DNA of 64,000 nucleotides from Amoebophrya sp. A120 (taxonomy: Eukaryota > Sar > Dinophyceae > Syndiniales > Amoebophryaceae). Position 1 is the stretch's first letter. The number at the start of each line of letters is the position of its first letter. Shown in pieces: positions 12,111-23,184 of the stretch. Position numbers and translations under genes: made by a program. The stretch lies in NCBI GenBank assembly GCA_905178155.1, contig CAJINV010000001.1, positions 15,624,142 to 15,688,141 of the forward strand. Reading direction: 5' to 3'. The notes under the pieces were generated by a model. That model saw nothing but the letters and a program-made list of their open reading frames with translations, was not told the DNA's origin and made no database searches.

Positions 12111-13331
12111 ATGACACAAGTGGGCACCAGCTCCTCGCTCGCTTTGCCCACGAAAAAAAGCCAGAGTAACCTCCTGTTCGACGCCACGGCCGGCACGACG
12201 AGTGGCGCGCCAGCGCCTGCAAGAGGAAGCAACAAAAATAAAGTAGCCCTCCAAAGCTACACAACGAAACAAGACTCCGGAGCAGGCGGACCTCCTCCCC
12301 CCGCGGCTCGCATTCTAGATTACAAGGTCGACGAAGTAGAGCTCCGCGACGTTTTTATCTCGCACATTGCCCACTCTTTCCAAATGGAGGACGAGGAGGA
12401 AGAGGTGACGCCACTGACCAAGGAGGAAATCCTCTCCGATGGTCTCTACGGGCGGTGGGTTATGCGTCGCTTCACCGACGGAAACTGTTTCGAGGGTCGG
12501 GTCTGCTCGATCGACATCACGAACACGGGGAAAAAGTACTACTGCGTCCAGTACCGCGACGGGGATCTGGAGCATTTGGAGAGACACGAAGTGCTTCAGT
12601 ATTTGAATGAGGAGAAAGAAATTCCCGAGAAACCGAAACCCAAGCAGGCGTCGACGAAACCCAAGCAGGCGGCACCAGTAGCTGCAGCTGCAGGAGGAGC
12701 TTCATCTAAAACTACTACAGCGATGAAACCTACCAAAAGCGGGGGCGGAGCGGCAAAGAAAGCAGCCGACGATCTGGATCTGGAGCTCGATATTGAGGAC
12801 GAGGACCCGATCGAGGATGAAGAAGATGATCTTCTTGCGGATGACAATCCGCCACCTGCTGCTGCACCTCCTGCGGAAACAAGGAAACGACTCAACAAGA
12901 CGACGAACGACCACGAAGTAGGCAACATAAACATTGCGCAATCAATGAAGAAACAGCCAGCACATCAGCCAGCTTCTGTGCCAGATGCAAATGCGAAGCC
13001 AGCAGGACCAAAATCCTCTCCCGCCGCGAAGCCGAAAGCCGGGCGTGGTGGTAACAAAAAGTCCGCGTCCGCCAAACCGTCTCCCGCGGCAAAACCGAAA
13101 GCTTCTCCAACTGCTAAACCGAAGGCTTCTCCCGCGGCAAAACCGAAAGCAGCTCCGGCAGCGAAGGCGAAGTCATCGAAGGCAGCTGGCGAAGGTGTGG
13201 CGAAAGCTAAGCCGAAGGCGAAGTCCGCAGCTGCCAGCATGAAGAAAAACGGTGCCGCCGCGGCACCTGCGCCCAAAGCAAAGGCAAAGGCCAAAGCGAC
13301 CGCAATGAAAGCGACAAAAAAAAGTAAGTAA
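12111..13331 (+). CDS. Tudor-like domain protein with histone-H1-like tail
   Basis: A 406-aa single-exon frame. Residues of about 105-165 read like a Tudor or Tudor-like chromatin-reader barrel: a GRWVMRRFTDGNCFEG start, aromatic YYCVQYRDGD and an ending HLERHEVLQYL. An acidic Asp/Glu block (residues about 220-245) follows, then a C-terminal 130 residues made of repeated Ala-Lys-Pro units (AKPKASPAAKPK-like), typical of H1 or dinoflagellate basic proteins that bind DNA without sequence preference. Inferred role: chromatin-associated reader or linker protein in the nucleus. A strong donor-like GTAAGT overlaps the end of the frame (about 13324), so an alternative 3' exon starting after CTAG at about 13396 is possible. 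Confidence 0.7.
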   Translation: MTQVGTSSSLALPTKKSQSNLLFDATAGTTSGAPAPARGSNKNKVALQSYTTKQDSGAGGPPPPAARILDYKVDEVELRDVFISHIAHSFQMEDEEEEVTPLTKEEILSDGLYGRWVMRRFTDGNCFEGRVCSIDITNTGKKYYCVQYRDGDLEHLERHEVLQYLNEEKEIPEKPKPKQASTKPKQAAPVAAAAGGASSKTTTAMKPTKSGGGAAKKAADDLDLELDIEDEDPIEDEEDDLLADDNPPPAAAPPAETRKRLNKTTNDHEVGNINIAQSMKKQPAHQPASVPDANAKPAGPKSSPAAKPKAGRGGNKKSASAKPSPAAKPKASPTAKPKASPAAKPKAAPAAKAKSSKAAGEGVAKAKPKAKSAAASMKKNGAAAAPAPKAKAKAKATAMKATKKSK

Positions 13332-14302
13332 AAAAGTGAAGCAAGTACCACGTATAGTAGAAGAATGACAATGACGCTTATTTTCTCTGACTAGAAGATC
13401 ATCTTGATCTTTTGTTTTCGAAAGAGGACTGTAAAGTCACTGCGGAACAAGCGTTGGATTGAGCATTCACGTGCTGTAGCCGGTGGCGCATGGCCACACT
13501 TCTCCAGCTGCTGGTCTATTTCGCCTCGTTATCGCTGTCGCATAGTGATAGATGCGGATACCGACGACCCTTGTTCGAACTATCTCTCACAACTCTTGAT
13601 GTAGATCCGCAGCGCCACCGCATTAGGTACGAGCTGTCGCTTTCTGCTGGTGCAGTATTTACCTGTTACATACATGATCTTGATCAACTTCTGCTCAGCA
13701 AAAGCTTGCGTTTTTTGGAACTGACACAGCGTCGCCATCCGATCTTTTGTGTGAAAAAAACGATCATAATCATGATCAGATTCTTTCAGGCTCACAAAGG
13801 AAAGAACTCATGCTTATCCTCGCATTTATATGGGATGATGTCCTCGACCTGGTCCGGTCACTGCTGTGTTGGATCCTCTCGATCTCGTAAAGAACTATTC
13901 CGGGTCCGCTCCGGAAACGGAAATGAATTGAAGACGAAATGAGTAGAGCTAGAGGCTTTATTGACGTAAAGTTCCACCGTGCTGGTGAAGCTGATAGATT
14001 CATTGCACCCGCCTGTTGGTGGAGATCTTTTTGTATGTTGTGCCGATGAAGAATACTTAGCGTCAGCGTCTTTCGACGACCCTGCTCGATGTCGATTCTC
14101 CAACATAATTTCAGCGACAAAGATGACTCGTAGACTCTTGACCAACACGATGAACATATTTCGTTTTTAGTTAGAATCTGTTTCACTCAAGAACATCGAA
14201 GAAAGTGACCACGACTTCGTGCAGGAGTATATACGTATAAGCTGTTTTCCGCCACTGAAATAGAACTATACATCTACTAGCGACCTAGCCACAAAAGAGA
14301 AA
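13332..14302. other. Spacer before LSm2, no gene seen
   Basis: No conserved frame. It may contain an alternative last exon of the upstream gene just after 13396, as well as the LSm2 promoter. Nothing else could be supported. Confidence 0.4.
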
Positions 14303-15193
14303 ATGTTGTTCTACCAGTGGTTCCAGACGCTGGCTCAGAAAAAGGCGGACGTGACAGTGGAGTTGAAGAACGACCTGCAAATACAGGGCCAGATCTATCC
14401 TATGTAAAAACGTCCCCACCCCAGAGTTGTCATGCGAATCAGCATGGTAAAAATGCTTCTCATGCGAAGCCCCATGAGAGGCATTTTGTAGTCCTATTTC
14501 GCAATTTGTCATGCTCCAATCGGCATGACGTGCTAGATCTGTAATGCTGCTGAACTAGCTAATAAACAGGATTACATTATGAGGCCAAACTTGTCATGCA
14601 GAACTCCCAAAACTTGGGGATTTGTGTTGCAGACTTCCCATCTTGACCATGGTGTGCTGGGAATGTTTTTACATATCATAAGATCGTAGCGGTGGACCAG
14701 TTTTTGAACATCCGTTTGAACTATGAACTGCAAATATGTTTGGGTCTGGAAGATTGCAACTTGTCATGGTAAATCTGAAGCATGCAAAAATCTGTGTTGC
14801 ATGAGTGCCAAAAGCTGTCCAGCACTTCGACCAAGTTCGAACGGAGTTTCTCATGCAGAATAGGCATGGCAGAGACCTCGCAGAGTCTGTCATGCTAAGT
14901 CCCGCATTCCAGACTTCATGGGTCATGGAAAATCCGCATGACAAGTCTACACTCTTCCAGGAGACCCAGACATTTTTGCACTTGATAGGAACCAGGTCAC
15001 CTGCAGCGACCCCGACAAGTTTCCGTACCTGCTCAGCTTGAAGAACTGCTTCATCCGCGGGTCAACGTTGCGGTACGTCCATCTGAAGAAGGACGACGTC
15101 GACGAACAGCAACTCCAGGAAGCAACTATGAAGGAAGCCACGGAGAAAAAAATGGAACTTCAGGCAGAAATGCAAAAGGCTCTGCGGCAGTGA
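14303..15193 (+). CDS. LSM2: U6 snRNA-associated Sm-like protein LSm2
   Basis: Exons 14303-14395, 14686-14721 and 14993-15193 give a 109-aa protein. It starts MLFYQWFQTL and carries the Sm1 signature VTVELKNDLQIQG, the VDQFLNIRL core and the Sm2 motif KNCFIRGSTLRYV, each aligning with animal LSm2 (VVVELKNDL…VDQYLNIKL…KNCFIRGSVVRYV). LSm2 is a subunit of the LSm1-7 (mRNA decay) and LSm2-8 (U6 snRNA) heptameric rings. The C-terminal tail is a short charged helix. Both introns are inverted-repeat elements flanked by GATC and GAAC direct repeats. Only removal at those repeats gives the family's spacing (four residues between the conserved Gly and VDQ, ungapped NIRL to DPDK). No GT-AG choice does so. 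Confidence 0.95.
14396..14685. mobile_element. Introner element 1 in LSm2 (GATC direct repeats)
   Basis: GATC at 14392-14395 is repeated at 14682-14685. The ends are inverted repeats: left TATCCTATGTAAAAACG against the complement of the right end, TTATGATATGTAAAAACA. Internal copies of (A)AATTTGTCATGC-like motifs lie near 14426, 14503 and 14592. Removal of 290 nt joins …LQIQGQI to VAVDQF in frame. Confidence 0.9.
14722..14992. mobile_element. Introner element 2 in LSm2 (GAAC direct repeats)
   Basis: GAAC at 14718-14721 is repeated at 14989-14992. The inverted ends extend nearly 48 bp (left TATGAACTGCAAATATGTTT; the right end is its imperfect complement), making this one of the longest inverted repeats in the window. 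Removal of 271 nt joins …NIRLN to QVTCSDPDK in frame and matches LSm2 length exactly. Confidence 0.9.
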
Positions 15194-16117
15194 AGCTTTT
15201 CATCCCATGATGTGGTGCGTGCAGTCAAAAGGACGAGGGCAAGAAGATGATGTCTACGTCAGGACGTAGGACGAGATGATGCGTGCTTATGTCATTACGC
15301 AGAAGGAAACAATGTCGACAGTACCTGTCTGTTTGTCCTTGCCAAGCAACAACCACAAAGTGAATGTGTACCAATCGAGGAGTCGCGTCGCGCTTTTTTT
15401 GAAATAGTTGAATGAAGTGACACAACCCACATCGTGCCTTGTGGTCCAAGACCAAGCATAAACGCACCCGGATTCGCGACGTCTCGGCTTTGATTCACTC
15501 AGAGTTAGTGCGCCGTGTTCGTGTTCCGCGTTAGAGTCAATTTCAAGTTGACCACACAGGGACAGGGATTCGCTCCATACAACACAGGCTTCGCACAGGA
15601 TGAGTTCCATTTCTCGTTCGCTTCTCCTTCTGTGTACCGACGTCGAGGACTTGAAACGAGAGAAGAACCTCACCAAAAGCAATAATAGCCCGTCTCTGCC
15701 ATTTTTCTTGATGCATCAACACCAATACTTTGTTTCGCCGTGCGTTGCACAAGAGCTTTGATGTAGTTCGACTAGTCGCTGAGCTAAAAGTTCGTACATT
15801 GGGCGGATTGTTTTGACTCTTTTTTTTTCCTCCGGGTAATCACTTTTCATACTTAATACGTCTCATTTTCTTACTTTGAACAAGAACTTTTATGTTGTTT
15901 CCTTTCAAGGAGCTTACTTACAAGCAATTCCCTCGACAGCGAGCCGAAAACCAATACCAAAACCGTGAAAGAATAAAGAAGGTCAAAGTAGACAGAGTTG
16001 GTTATACGACGTAAAACTAAAAGGTCAAGACGCTTTTGTTTGTTGTATCCCAAAAAAAATTCGGTTCCGAGTGTCAACCTTGTTCTGTGTTCAACTCTGC
16101 TCTTCGACTAAACAAAG
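15194..16117. other. Intergenic stretch, no gene seen
   Basis: No frame on either strand resembles a known family. The last 60 bases before ATG 16118 are a plausible leader. No RNA gene was recognised. Confidence 0.5.
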
Positions 16118-19100
16118 ATGGTTCAACATCTGCTAGATGAAACGAAATCAAGTGGCTCCGGCGACGCTGCTGCGCCAGCAGCTCCAATTCCTGTGGAAAA
16201 GCAGTCCAACGACGAAAACGATGGCGAGGCCAAGCAGAAGGAGCACGGCACAGGCGGAGGAGGCAATGAAAATCTCGGAAGAGATGGAGACCAAGACTCT
16301 TCAAAGGAAAGCCCGAACGGAGACAAGAGCGGAACAGAGGAGCGGGCGAGGACAAACTCGAACATACTAGACAACATCGACGTCGACGCAAACCGTGATG
16401 TCGTGCTGAACTCTTTCTCTTCAACAAGCCACTGTCATGGCCATGGGGACAACTTACCCCCAACTTCAGCGGTCAACTCTCCTGAGCTTGCTGCGCCAGA
16501 TGAGCAGCTAGAGAAGGATGAAGTAAATGAAGAGGCTGCACCAACAGGAAGAGTTACACTCGACAGCACAAAGAAAAAGAATACAGCCGTGAAATCGCCG
16601 CTCGGCAGTGCCGCATCAAGGACGAGTGGTGTTTTCACGGCAGATGATCTATTGGACGTAGCGGAGGGCAGCCTGAAAAGGATCCGGCTCCCCGAGCCCT
16701 TCGAAACGGAACCGGGACAGGATGCGTACGACGAAATTTTCGACGCGCTACGGTGGGAGGCCTTGGACTTAGAAGACTTGACCAAACAGGACGCTGGACC
16801 GAACAACAAGACGAAAACAGATATCAAAAGCGGCGCGTCATCATCAAGCTCGTCAAGCTCGAGCTCTTCATCATCAAACGCAAATAATTCCGCACAAAAA
16901 TCGAAGACGACCCTCCAAAACAAGCCGCACTTGGGTGAGGTCTTGCGCACCGCAACGCTTGTGGGTTACGAAACTAAGACATGGAAGAAAATGAACGACT
17001 TTTTCAAGATGGTGGAGGAGGGAAGCAAGGATTTGACGAAGGAAATCACCGGAAACTCGAAGAACATGAGCACCGGGAATCGCTACCCGTGGTCGCGGTC
17101 CGCCTGGCGGCACGAAGTCCTGGTCGAAAAACTCAACTTCAAGGAGTACAGAACTGCGGTCGTTTTGTACGACTCCGACACCATGACCATCAAATCCTGC
17201 TTCCTGCCGCACCTTCCGAATGACCGCGCAGATTGGATGTTCTCGTCGTCGACCACGACGTCCACGACCCATTCATCGTCGTTTGCGTTTCCCAGCACAT
17301 CGAAGATGATGTTGAACAGCACCACAAGCTCATCTTCATCTTCTTCTTCTTTGCTCGCCAGCGCCGAACCGTTTTCCTACGGGCGCGGGATATCCGTACC
17401 GAACTCGGACAAACCCGGGGGTTACCATATCAAAGTGAAAAAAGTCCCACCCCATATCGGAAACGGAAGATGCGCGAATTTGTGATGCTGTATTTGAGTA
17501 CACAAATCAACTTGTATTGCTAGAAGGCCAAGCGACAAAGCTGCGGCCTAAATTGCAGGCAATCTGTCATGCTGTTTCCCACTTCCAGTTGCCTCCTGTC
17601 ATCCTGGAGCTGCGAGGCTTTCCCACGCTAGACAGCACTACAGTCCGCATCTCTTGCCTTCTAGCATCACAAAGCTGTTTTGTGACCACAAATCTGCATC
17701 ACAGATATCCGCTTTGATATGGGGAGGGGGCATTTTTCATTGTAATATACCAGATCATTGATCAGGCTTTAGGGATGAGTGGCTGGATTGGCGGACGGGC
17801 GACGAAAGCTTCTTGCGGGGGAATGCACATGTTCGGCTCGCACGTGGTGCCACCTTACTCGCCAGAAATGAACCCTGGGACGTTGCAAAGGTATGGGTCC
17901 CGGAAAACGAAGCCGGGCAACGACGAGCAGGACGAGGCTGGTATAATAAAAAAGTTTGTTTGCTTTTTGTGACTGTTCTTGTGGTAAACCTAAACGGAAA
18001 TAAGTAGGGAAAGAAATGGTAATGGTCGCTCAGGTATCGATCCTAGATCCGGCGATTTCTACACAGAGGACTTTGCATTGGCAGTACCGAAACGCGACGT
18101 AGTTGACCGCGTCGTTGTACTGAACCCATTTATCCTGATCCACCTCATTCAGATCGATATTAAGGAATGTCAATGTTTCTAAGTGTCATCGATTAAATTA
18201 GTTTCTGAGTGATTTAGATTTTCTGTATCCCAAAAAGGTCCTCGCGCTGACGATGAAGAAAACAAGATGCCCGGAAGAGAACATGGAAGCAACAAGGTAA
18301 GCGAGAAAGAAATCGCCGGAACCACGAAGACCGCTTCCTCAGGACAACAAGTAGAAGCGCAAAGTCAAAAGGGCTACTGGCTTCCGAAAATCCAGGCCGT
18401 GGACGATATTGTGTTTGATTTTGCCCGCCACTACGCGCACGCCGAGCGGCTAGTAGTTCCCGCGGCCGCGCACAGTCGGCAGCGCATCATGGAGGCGCTG
18501 GACCCTGCGTCAGAGTGGGGGATCATTCCTGGGCAGCCCCATTCGGTTTGCAACGGTGCGCACATCTGCAGCAAGTCGCTGCAGTACGTCGTGATGGTCC
18601 ACGCGGATTCCACAACCGACGGCACGCTGGAAGCCATCTACTTTTATAGGCCAAAAAAAAAGGCGCGAAGCGGTCTCTACGGCGAGTTCCCGACCGGCCA
18701 CAAGTGGATGTTTCTGGCGGGTGCCGTCTTCGACATGTCCATGGCCCGGGGGTCGGGGAGCTTCGTCTACGTGCACTGCTCGAGACCGGACCCAGTCTAC
18801 CATGGGACGCTGCCAACGTTTACCAGGGTGGCCGAAGAGCAGGAAAACACCGCGCACGATGGTACAGCTACTGCTTTACTTCATCCGTAGCTGTGTTTCT
18901 TTTTCCATTTTGATGCTGTTCCACTAAAAATCTTCTTCATCAATCATGATTCTGCTGGGCGGTCCGACGTCTTCTCTTCGCTCCTCCGAAGAAGTGCAAA
19001 TATGTTCGTTGAGTTGTGCATGCTGGATAAGGATATGGATTTAATATCAGGTATGGGATCTGCCTTTCTCGTGCAGGATAATGTGGCCAGGTTTCTCGCG

Positions 19101-22100
19101 GACGAGGGGAATCGCGGGGCCGGAATGATCGCGAATATCAAGGCGGAAAGCGCCAGGCCTATGATTGTCCGGCCGGGGTTCAAGGCCGTCCGTGGCTTCG
19201 GGGGGTCGCGAGAACAAACACGGACTCGGGCGCTGCTCAAGCGGTGCCAGGAGCTTGCGGGTCGCAAACCGCAAATGCAGCGCGAACAGGGAAACATCAA
19301 GGAGGCGCTCGCTAACTCTACCACTACCTCCACCACCATTTTCGGAAAAAAGAAAAAAAAGAAAGATAAAGATGAGACGAAGGACAGCAAAAAGGCTATC
19401 AAGGCGCTTCTGCAAAGGCACAAGACCGGTCAAGCCGACAAAATAAAGCGAGACAGTCTGTTGCGAAAAAGCAAAAACATTCTTGCGGCGAAGGGCAAAA
19501 AGACGTTGAAGTTCAAGTCCAAGAAAGCGCGACAGCTGGCACAAAAAAAGAAGAGCATGGAGTTTAAAAACGCTCGCAAAGCGTTGATAAACGCGGGCGC
19601 ATACGAATACAAGGTGGGCACGCTAGCACAAGTACTTCTGGCACAGTTGGAGGCCGGGGAGATGAAAGAGAAGGTCGCGCAGCCACAAATTAACCAGGAG
19701 GGCGAGGAGGTGAAGGGGAAGGTCATTGCTGCGGGTCAAGCCCACAGCAACCTTGTTACACTGAACGAGATGATGGAAGGCGGCGATGAGAGTATGAAGA
19801 AAGCCTCCTCATCTAGCAGCTCATCTAGTTCTTCCTCTAGTGCAACTGTAACTACTGGCGGCGCTGTTCTTGCACCTCCCGCACCAGATGAAGATGTTGC
19901 AAATATGGAAGCCGCAAGCCAGAACACTCTGTCTAAAACAACGCTCATCACTTCTACGGCACAAGCTGAAGCTGTACCACATCAACAAAGCCAGAAGAAC
20001 GACAAAGCCGAAGCTTCGTCTTCGACATCGTCAGCGACCACATCAGTAGTAGAACAGTCAGAACCAGAAGCGCAGGAGAAACTACCAGACACCCCTGCTA
20101 GCGTAGAAATCAGCCTAGCCAGTTTGCGGACTGTGAATCTTGAACATAACGTGATGGCGGAACCCGGCCCGACCGGAAGCTTTGAAATTCGTTTGGAGGA
20201 CTTTGCGACTTGCGAGAAAACCGGGCAGCCGTTGTTCGCCTTCAACAAAATCATGGAGCTTTTGCAAGCCAATCTCGACGCCCGTGTGCAGAAGCGCGGC
20301 CACTACAACGCGATCCAGCGGACTGCCGGCATCTTGCGCAAAGCGCATATCGAAAAGCAGTTTTCTTGTGCCAAAATTCAATCTGGAACCGTTCAGCCGC
20401 TGCGCGTCGACCGCGTCTCCGGGGCGGTCATTGTGGGCCACGAGGCAGTTGCGAAGTTGGCGCGGACAAAAAACAAAAGCGTGACAGAGTTTCTGAACGA
20501 GAGGCAGTACAAGCAGCACAGGAGAGAGACGCGCGAACTCGCCCGGCTGCTGCAACGACTCAGAAAGCAGCCTGGAGAAAATAGCGCCGGAGAAACAAGC
20601 TCAGAGGAGAGCAAGGTAGAAGACGACGACGACGTTGACGTCAACAACGACAAAAAAGATCAAGAGCGAGATGATGAAGATGATAATAACGCGTCTGCCG
20701 GAGCCGAAAGTCGTCGTGCAAGGCAACTTGTCAAAGAGCGGAAAAAGGAAGCTGCAGGTGCAGGAGCGCCGAAGAAATACAAGAAAAAGAAGAAGAACAA
20801 GAAGAGGACTCCTTCGAGGTCACGTACGCCGCGCCGCCGCCGAGCCTCGAACTACGACGATGACAATATCCGGCTAGAAGTCATCACGAATGCGAAAGGC
20901 CGCTTTTTTGTGTACGAAGTACGGGGGCGGGACGGGGACGAGCGCGAGCGGATTGCGCTGCGCAGGGGCAACCTATCGCGAGAAAAAACTGTTTCACTGT
21001 GAACTTGTGATGCATAGAACGGAACGCAAATGAAATGTGTTTGTCTTGCTACACATGCAAGACATTGGATTTTTAGCTGTGCTTTCCCTTTAGGAAGCAC
21101 GCATGCCAAGTTTTCTTTGTCATGTGTAACAAACTTGTGATGCAAAACTTGCAAAATCATCACAGTGAAACAGTTTTTTCGTGGGATACAACCTGACGGA
21201 CGAGGGCGCTCCGCCCGCGTCGGGCGAGGCGCTGCGACAGTGGAAGATAGCGGAATGCAAACGGCTACAGGAGCGCAGAAAGCAGGGCATCGTCGAGACT
21301 CCGCCGAAGAGGTTGGGGCGGCATGAGAATCCGCAGGAAAGGGATCAGGAAAAACTGGCGCGGCCACCGGTCCAAAGGGTGTACTGGAACGAGGACCGAT
21401 TCTACGTGTACGACGAGAAATTCGTTGAAAAAACGCCGGTTGCCAGCGGAAAGAAAAAGAAGAAGGACAAGAAGGAACGATCTTCAAGCGTCCGCATCGA
21501 GCGTACGCTCGTTCGAAAGGGCAAGGAAGGCGATTCCGACGCTCCTCCGAGGCCCTCGCCGCGCGGCAAAGAAGTGGCGAAGAACCCGGTCGGCGATCAA
21601 GAAAAGGCACAAGAAGAAGACCCGAAACAGGCTGTTGAAGATGGTGTAGTTGAAGAAGAAGATGCCGATACTAGTGCCAAAGATCCCCTCAAAAAAAACC
21701 AGAAAGCGCGGCAGCAAAATCAAAAGGACGATTTGCATCTGCCGGATGATGGCGAGCAGCCAGAAGTTGAGGGAAAGGCAAAACCTTTGCGGCTGGTCTT
21801 CAAAAAGCTTCCGCCGAGGAAGAAGAAAGAGAATGCAGAAACGGATGCAGCTGCCAAGAAAAACAACGACGCTCCTGCACCTGCTTCAGCATCTTCTTCT
21901 ATCGAAGAACAAGTAGAAGACGCTGTGGCCGCTGGACCACGAAAGGAGATCTCGGAGTCTGATCCGAAACCGAATTGCAGCCCCGCAGCAGATCTGTCTT
22001 CCAGTGTAAAAGACGACGACAAGCATCAACAAGACCGTCCTGCCATACATGATGCGGCGAAAAAGCGACACAAGCCCGCCGAGGAGGTTGCAGTGGTCGA

Positions 22101-22203
22101 GTCGCAGCTGGAAAAGACACAGCAGAAAATGAAGGAAAAGCTGAAAAAGCGAAAGCTTGAGCAAGCTGCAAAACCAAAAGACGATACCGCTTCTGCGTCC
22201 TGA
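16118..22203 (+). CDS. Large Lys/Ser-rich protein, unknown function (6 exons proposed)
   Basis: Proposed exons are 16118-17427, 17753-17940, 18034-18174, 18238-18861, 19051-20981 (or 20998) and 21181 (or 21174)-22203, giving about 1,740 aa. The frame stays open through two introner-like interruptions (17428-17752 and 20982-21180) and three GT-AG introns. The N-terminal third is acidic and Ser-rich. The middle (17753-19300) is the most globular part, with aromatic and Cys/His-containing stretches such as HKWMFLAGAVFDMSMARG. The rest is strongly Lys-rich with poly-Ser and poly-Lys runs, ending in alternating Lys/Glu helices. A short motif is repeated (RFFVYE near 20905 and RFYVYD near 21400). 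I recognise no family. The composition suggests a nuclear or nucleolar protein, but that is inference. Confidence 0.55.
17428..17752. mobile_element. Introner-like element with TACCA direct repeats
   Basis: TACCA at 17423-17427 is repeated at 17748-17752. The ends are inverted: left TATCAAAGTGAAAAAAGTCC against the complement of the right, TATTACAATGAAAAATGCCC, the same family ends as the element at 10677-10981. Removal keeps the frame (…PGGY joined to QIIDQ). A GT-AG reading (GT at 17436, AG ending at 17754) also keeps the frame, so this copy could be spliced either way. Confidence 0.8.
20982..21180. mobile_element. Introner-like element with perfect 20-bp inverted ends
   Basis: GAAAAAACTGTTTCACTGTG at 20982-21001 is exactly mirrored at 21161-21180. 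It brings a stop codon (20998-21002 region) into the frame. Removing the 199 bp joins …NLSR to VGYNLTDEG in frame; a GT-AG choice inside the inverted repeats (GT 20999, AG 21173) also works. No clear flanking direct repeat was seen. Internal (A)ACTTGTGATGCA copies lie near 21003 and 21133. Confidence 0.8.
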
Positions 22204-22337
22204 AGTGTGGAGCGGCCCAGCAGAACTCGATAAGTATGTAAAAGTTGCGAGAAGTCGACGGTCCTTGCATTCGCATCAGACTCAACCACTTTACTAAAGT
22301 GGCACTTTAGAAGATTTGAAAATTAGCATCAATCCAG

Positions 22338-22528
22338 ATGAAGATGAAGATCACCGTCTTGCTCTTGGCGGCGTCTTTGACCAACGCCAACGACCCCAAC
22401 TGATTTTTATACCAAAGTAGGTGACGTCATCCACTTCTTGGATGCCAAAAATCAAAACTACTATTTCACTGTCCGCGACTCGGGGTCCTGTATGTATTGC
22501 GCTATAGCCGCAGCTGGCTGTGACATCG
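22338..22528 (+). CDS. Small secreted protein, frame broken or spliced near its start
   Basis: ATG 22338 opens a typical signal peptide (MKMKITVLLLAASLTNA) but runs into a stop at about 22401. One nucleotide out of frame, a clear coding stretch continues (DFYTKVGDVIHFLDAKNQ, then two Cys in a CMYC pattern and one more) to a GT donor at 22529. VGDVIHF after a signal peptide recalls cupredoxin or phytocyanin folds, but copper ligands cannot be confirmed because the downstream exon was not found. A tiny intron, a 1-nt sequence error or a pseudogene could each explain the frame change. Confidence 0.4.
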
Positions 22529-23184
22529 GTCAGTTTCACTTTGTTATATCATCTATCGGTACCCCTACCACGTTGCACCTTTCTTCACTGTCCCTGTGTA
22601 GTATTACCTCCAGAGTACTAGTTTATCACCTTGTTTGGGACAAAGACGATGGAATTATGATTATCGTTATCCAATCAAAAGTTCGACTTCGATCGTGAAG
22701 ATTTTTCCTATCGTGTGGACCTCATCTTAAGGATAATAAATAAACGACAAAAAGCAGGTGAAGAAAGCGGAATTATTTTTATTTAGAAGATATGCAGGCA
22801 CGATCCATCAGGTATTCTCGCCAACGTGGCAACACGCATTGTTTGATGCTCTATGTGTCTTTTTGTTGCCGTAGCGTTCCGCACCGTCCCGAGATGTCGG
22901 TGATGATCTTCTGCAACACGATAATATGCGTTGGTGGCATAGTTGCTTTACTTCTTGCCACCGCTTATTCATTGATACATATTTATTCGTGATGCGTTGT
23001 GGACCCCGTCCTTGTGGTGCCATCGCTCTTTGTAGCCATCATGTCGATGATCTCCGACCGTCTCCATAATCTTGAGCGTTGTAAAACTAACTTGAGGCTT
23101 TATTTGGTTGCTCCAACGTGATTAAAAAAAGGTTGGGATTTACTCCATGCTCCCTTCCCGTTGTGCTGGTCGAAGATAAGAAAA
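22529..23184. other. Stretch with no firm gene
   Basis: It may contain 3' exons of the small secreted protein. No conserved segment could be placed. A candidate acceptor (TTTAGAAG) occurs near 22790. Confidence 0.3.

Noticed and set aside
12965-13351. Ala/Phe-rich frame on the - strand
   Set aside because: Complement of the Lys-Ala-Pro repeats; low-complexity artefact.
14390-14690. Conventional GT-AG splicing of the first LSm2 intron
   Set aside because: The only nearby GT (in TATGTAAAA) ends the exon in phase 2, and the AG sites on the right (before ATCG or CGGT) are phase 0 or 1. Any such join loses the conserved VDQFLNI core.
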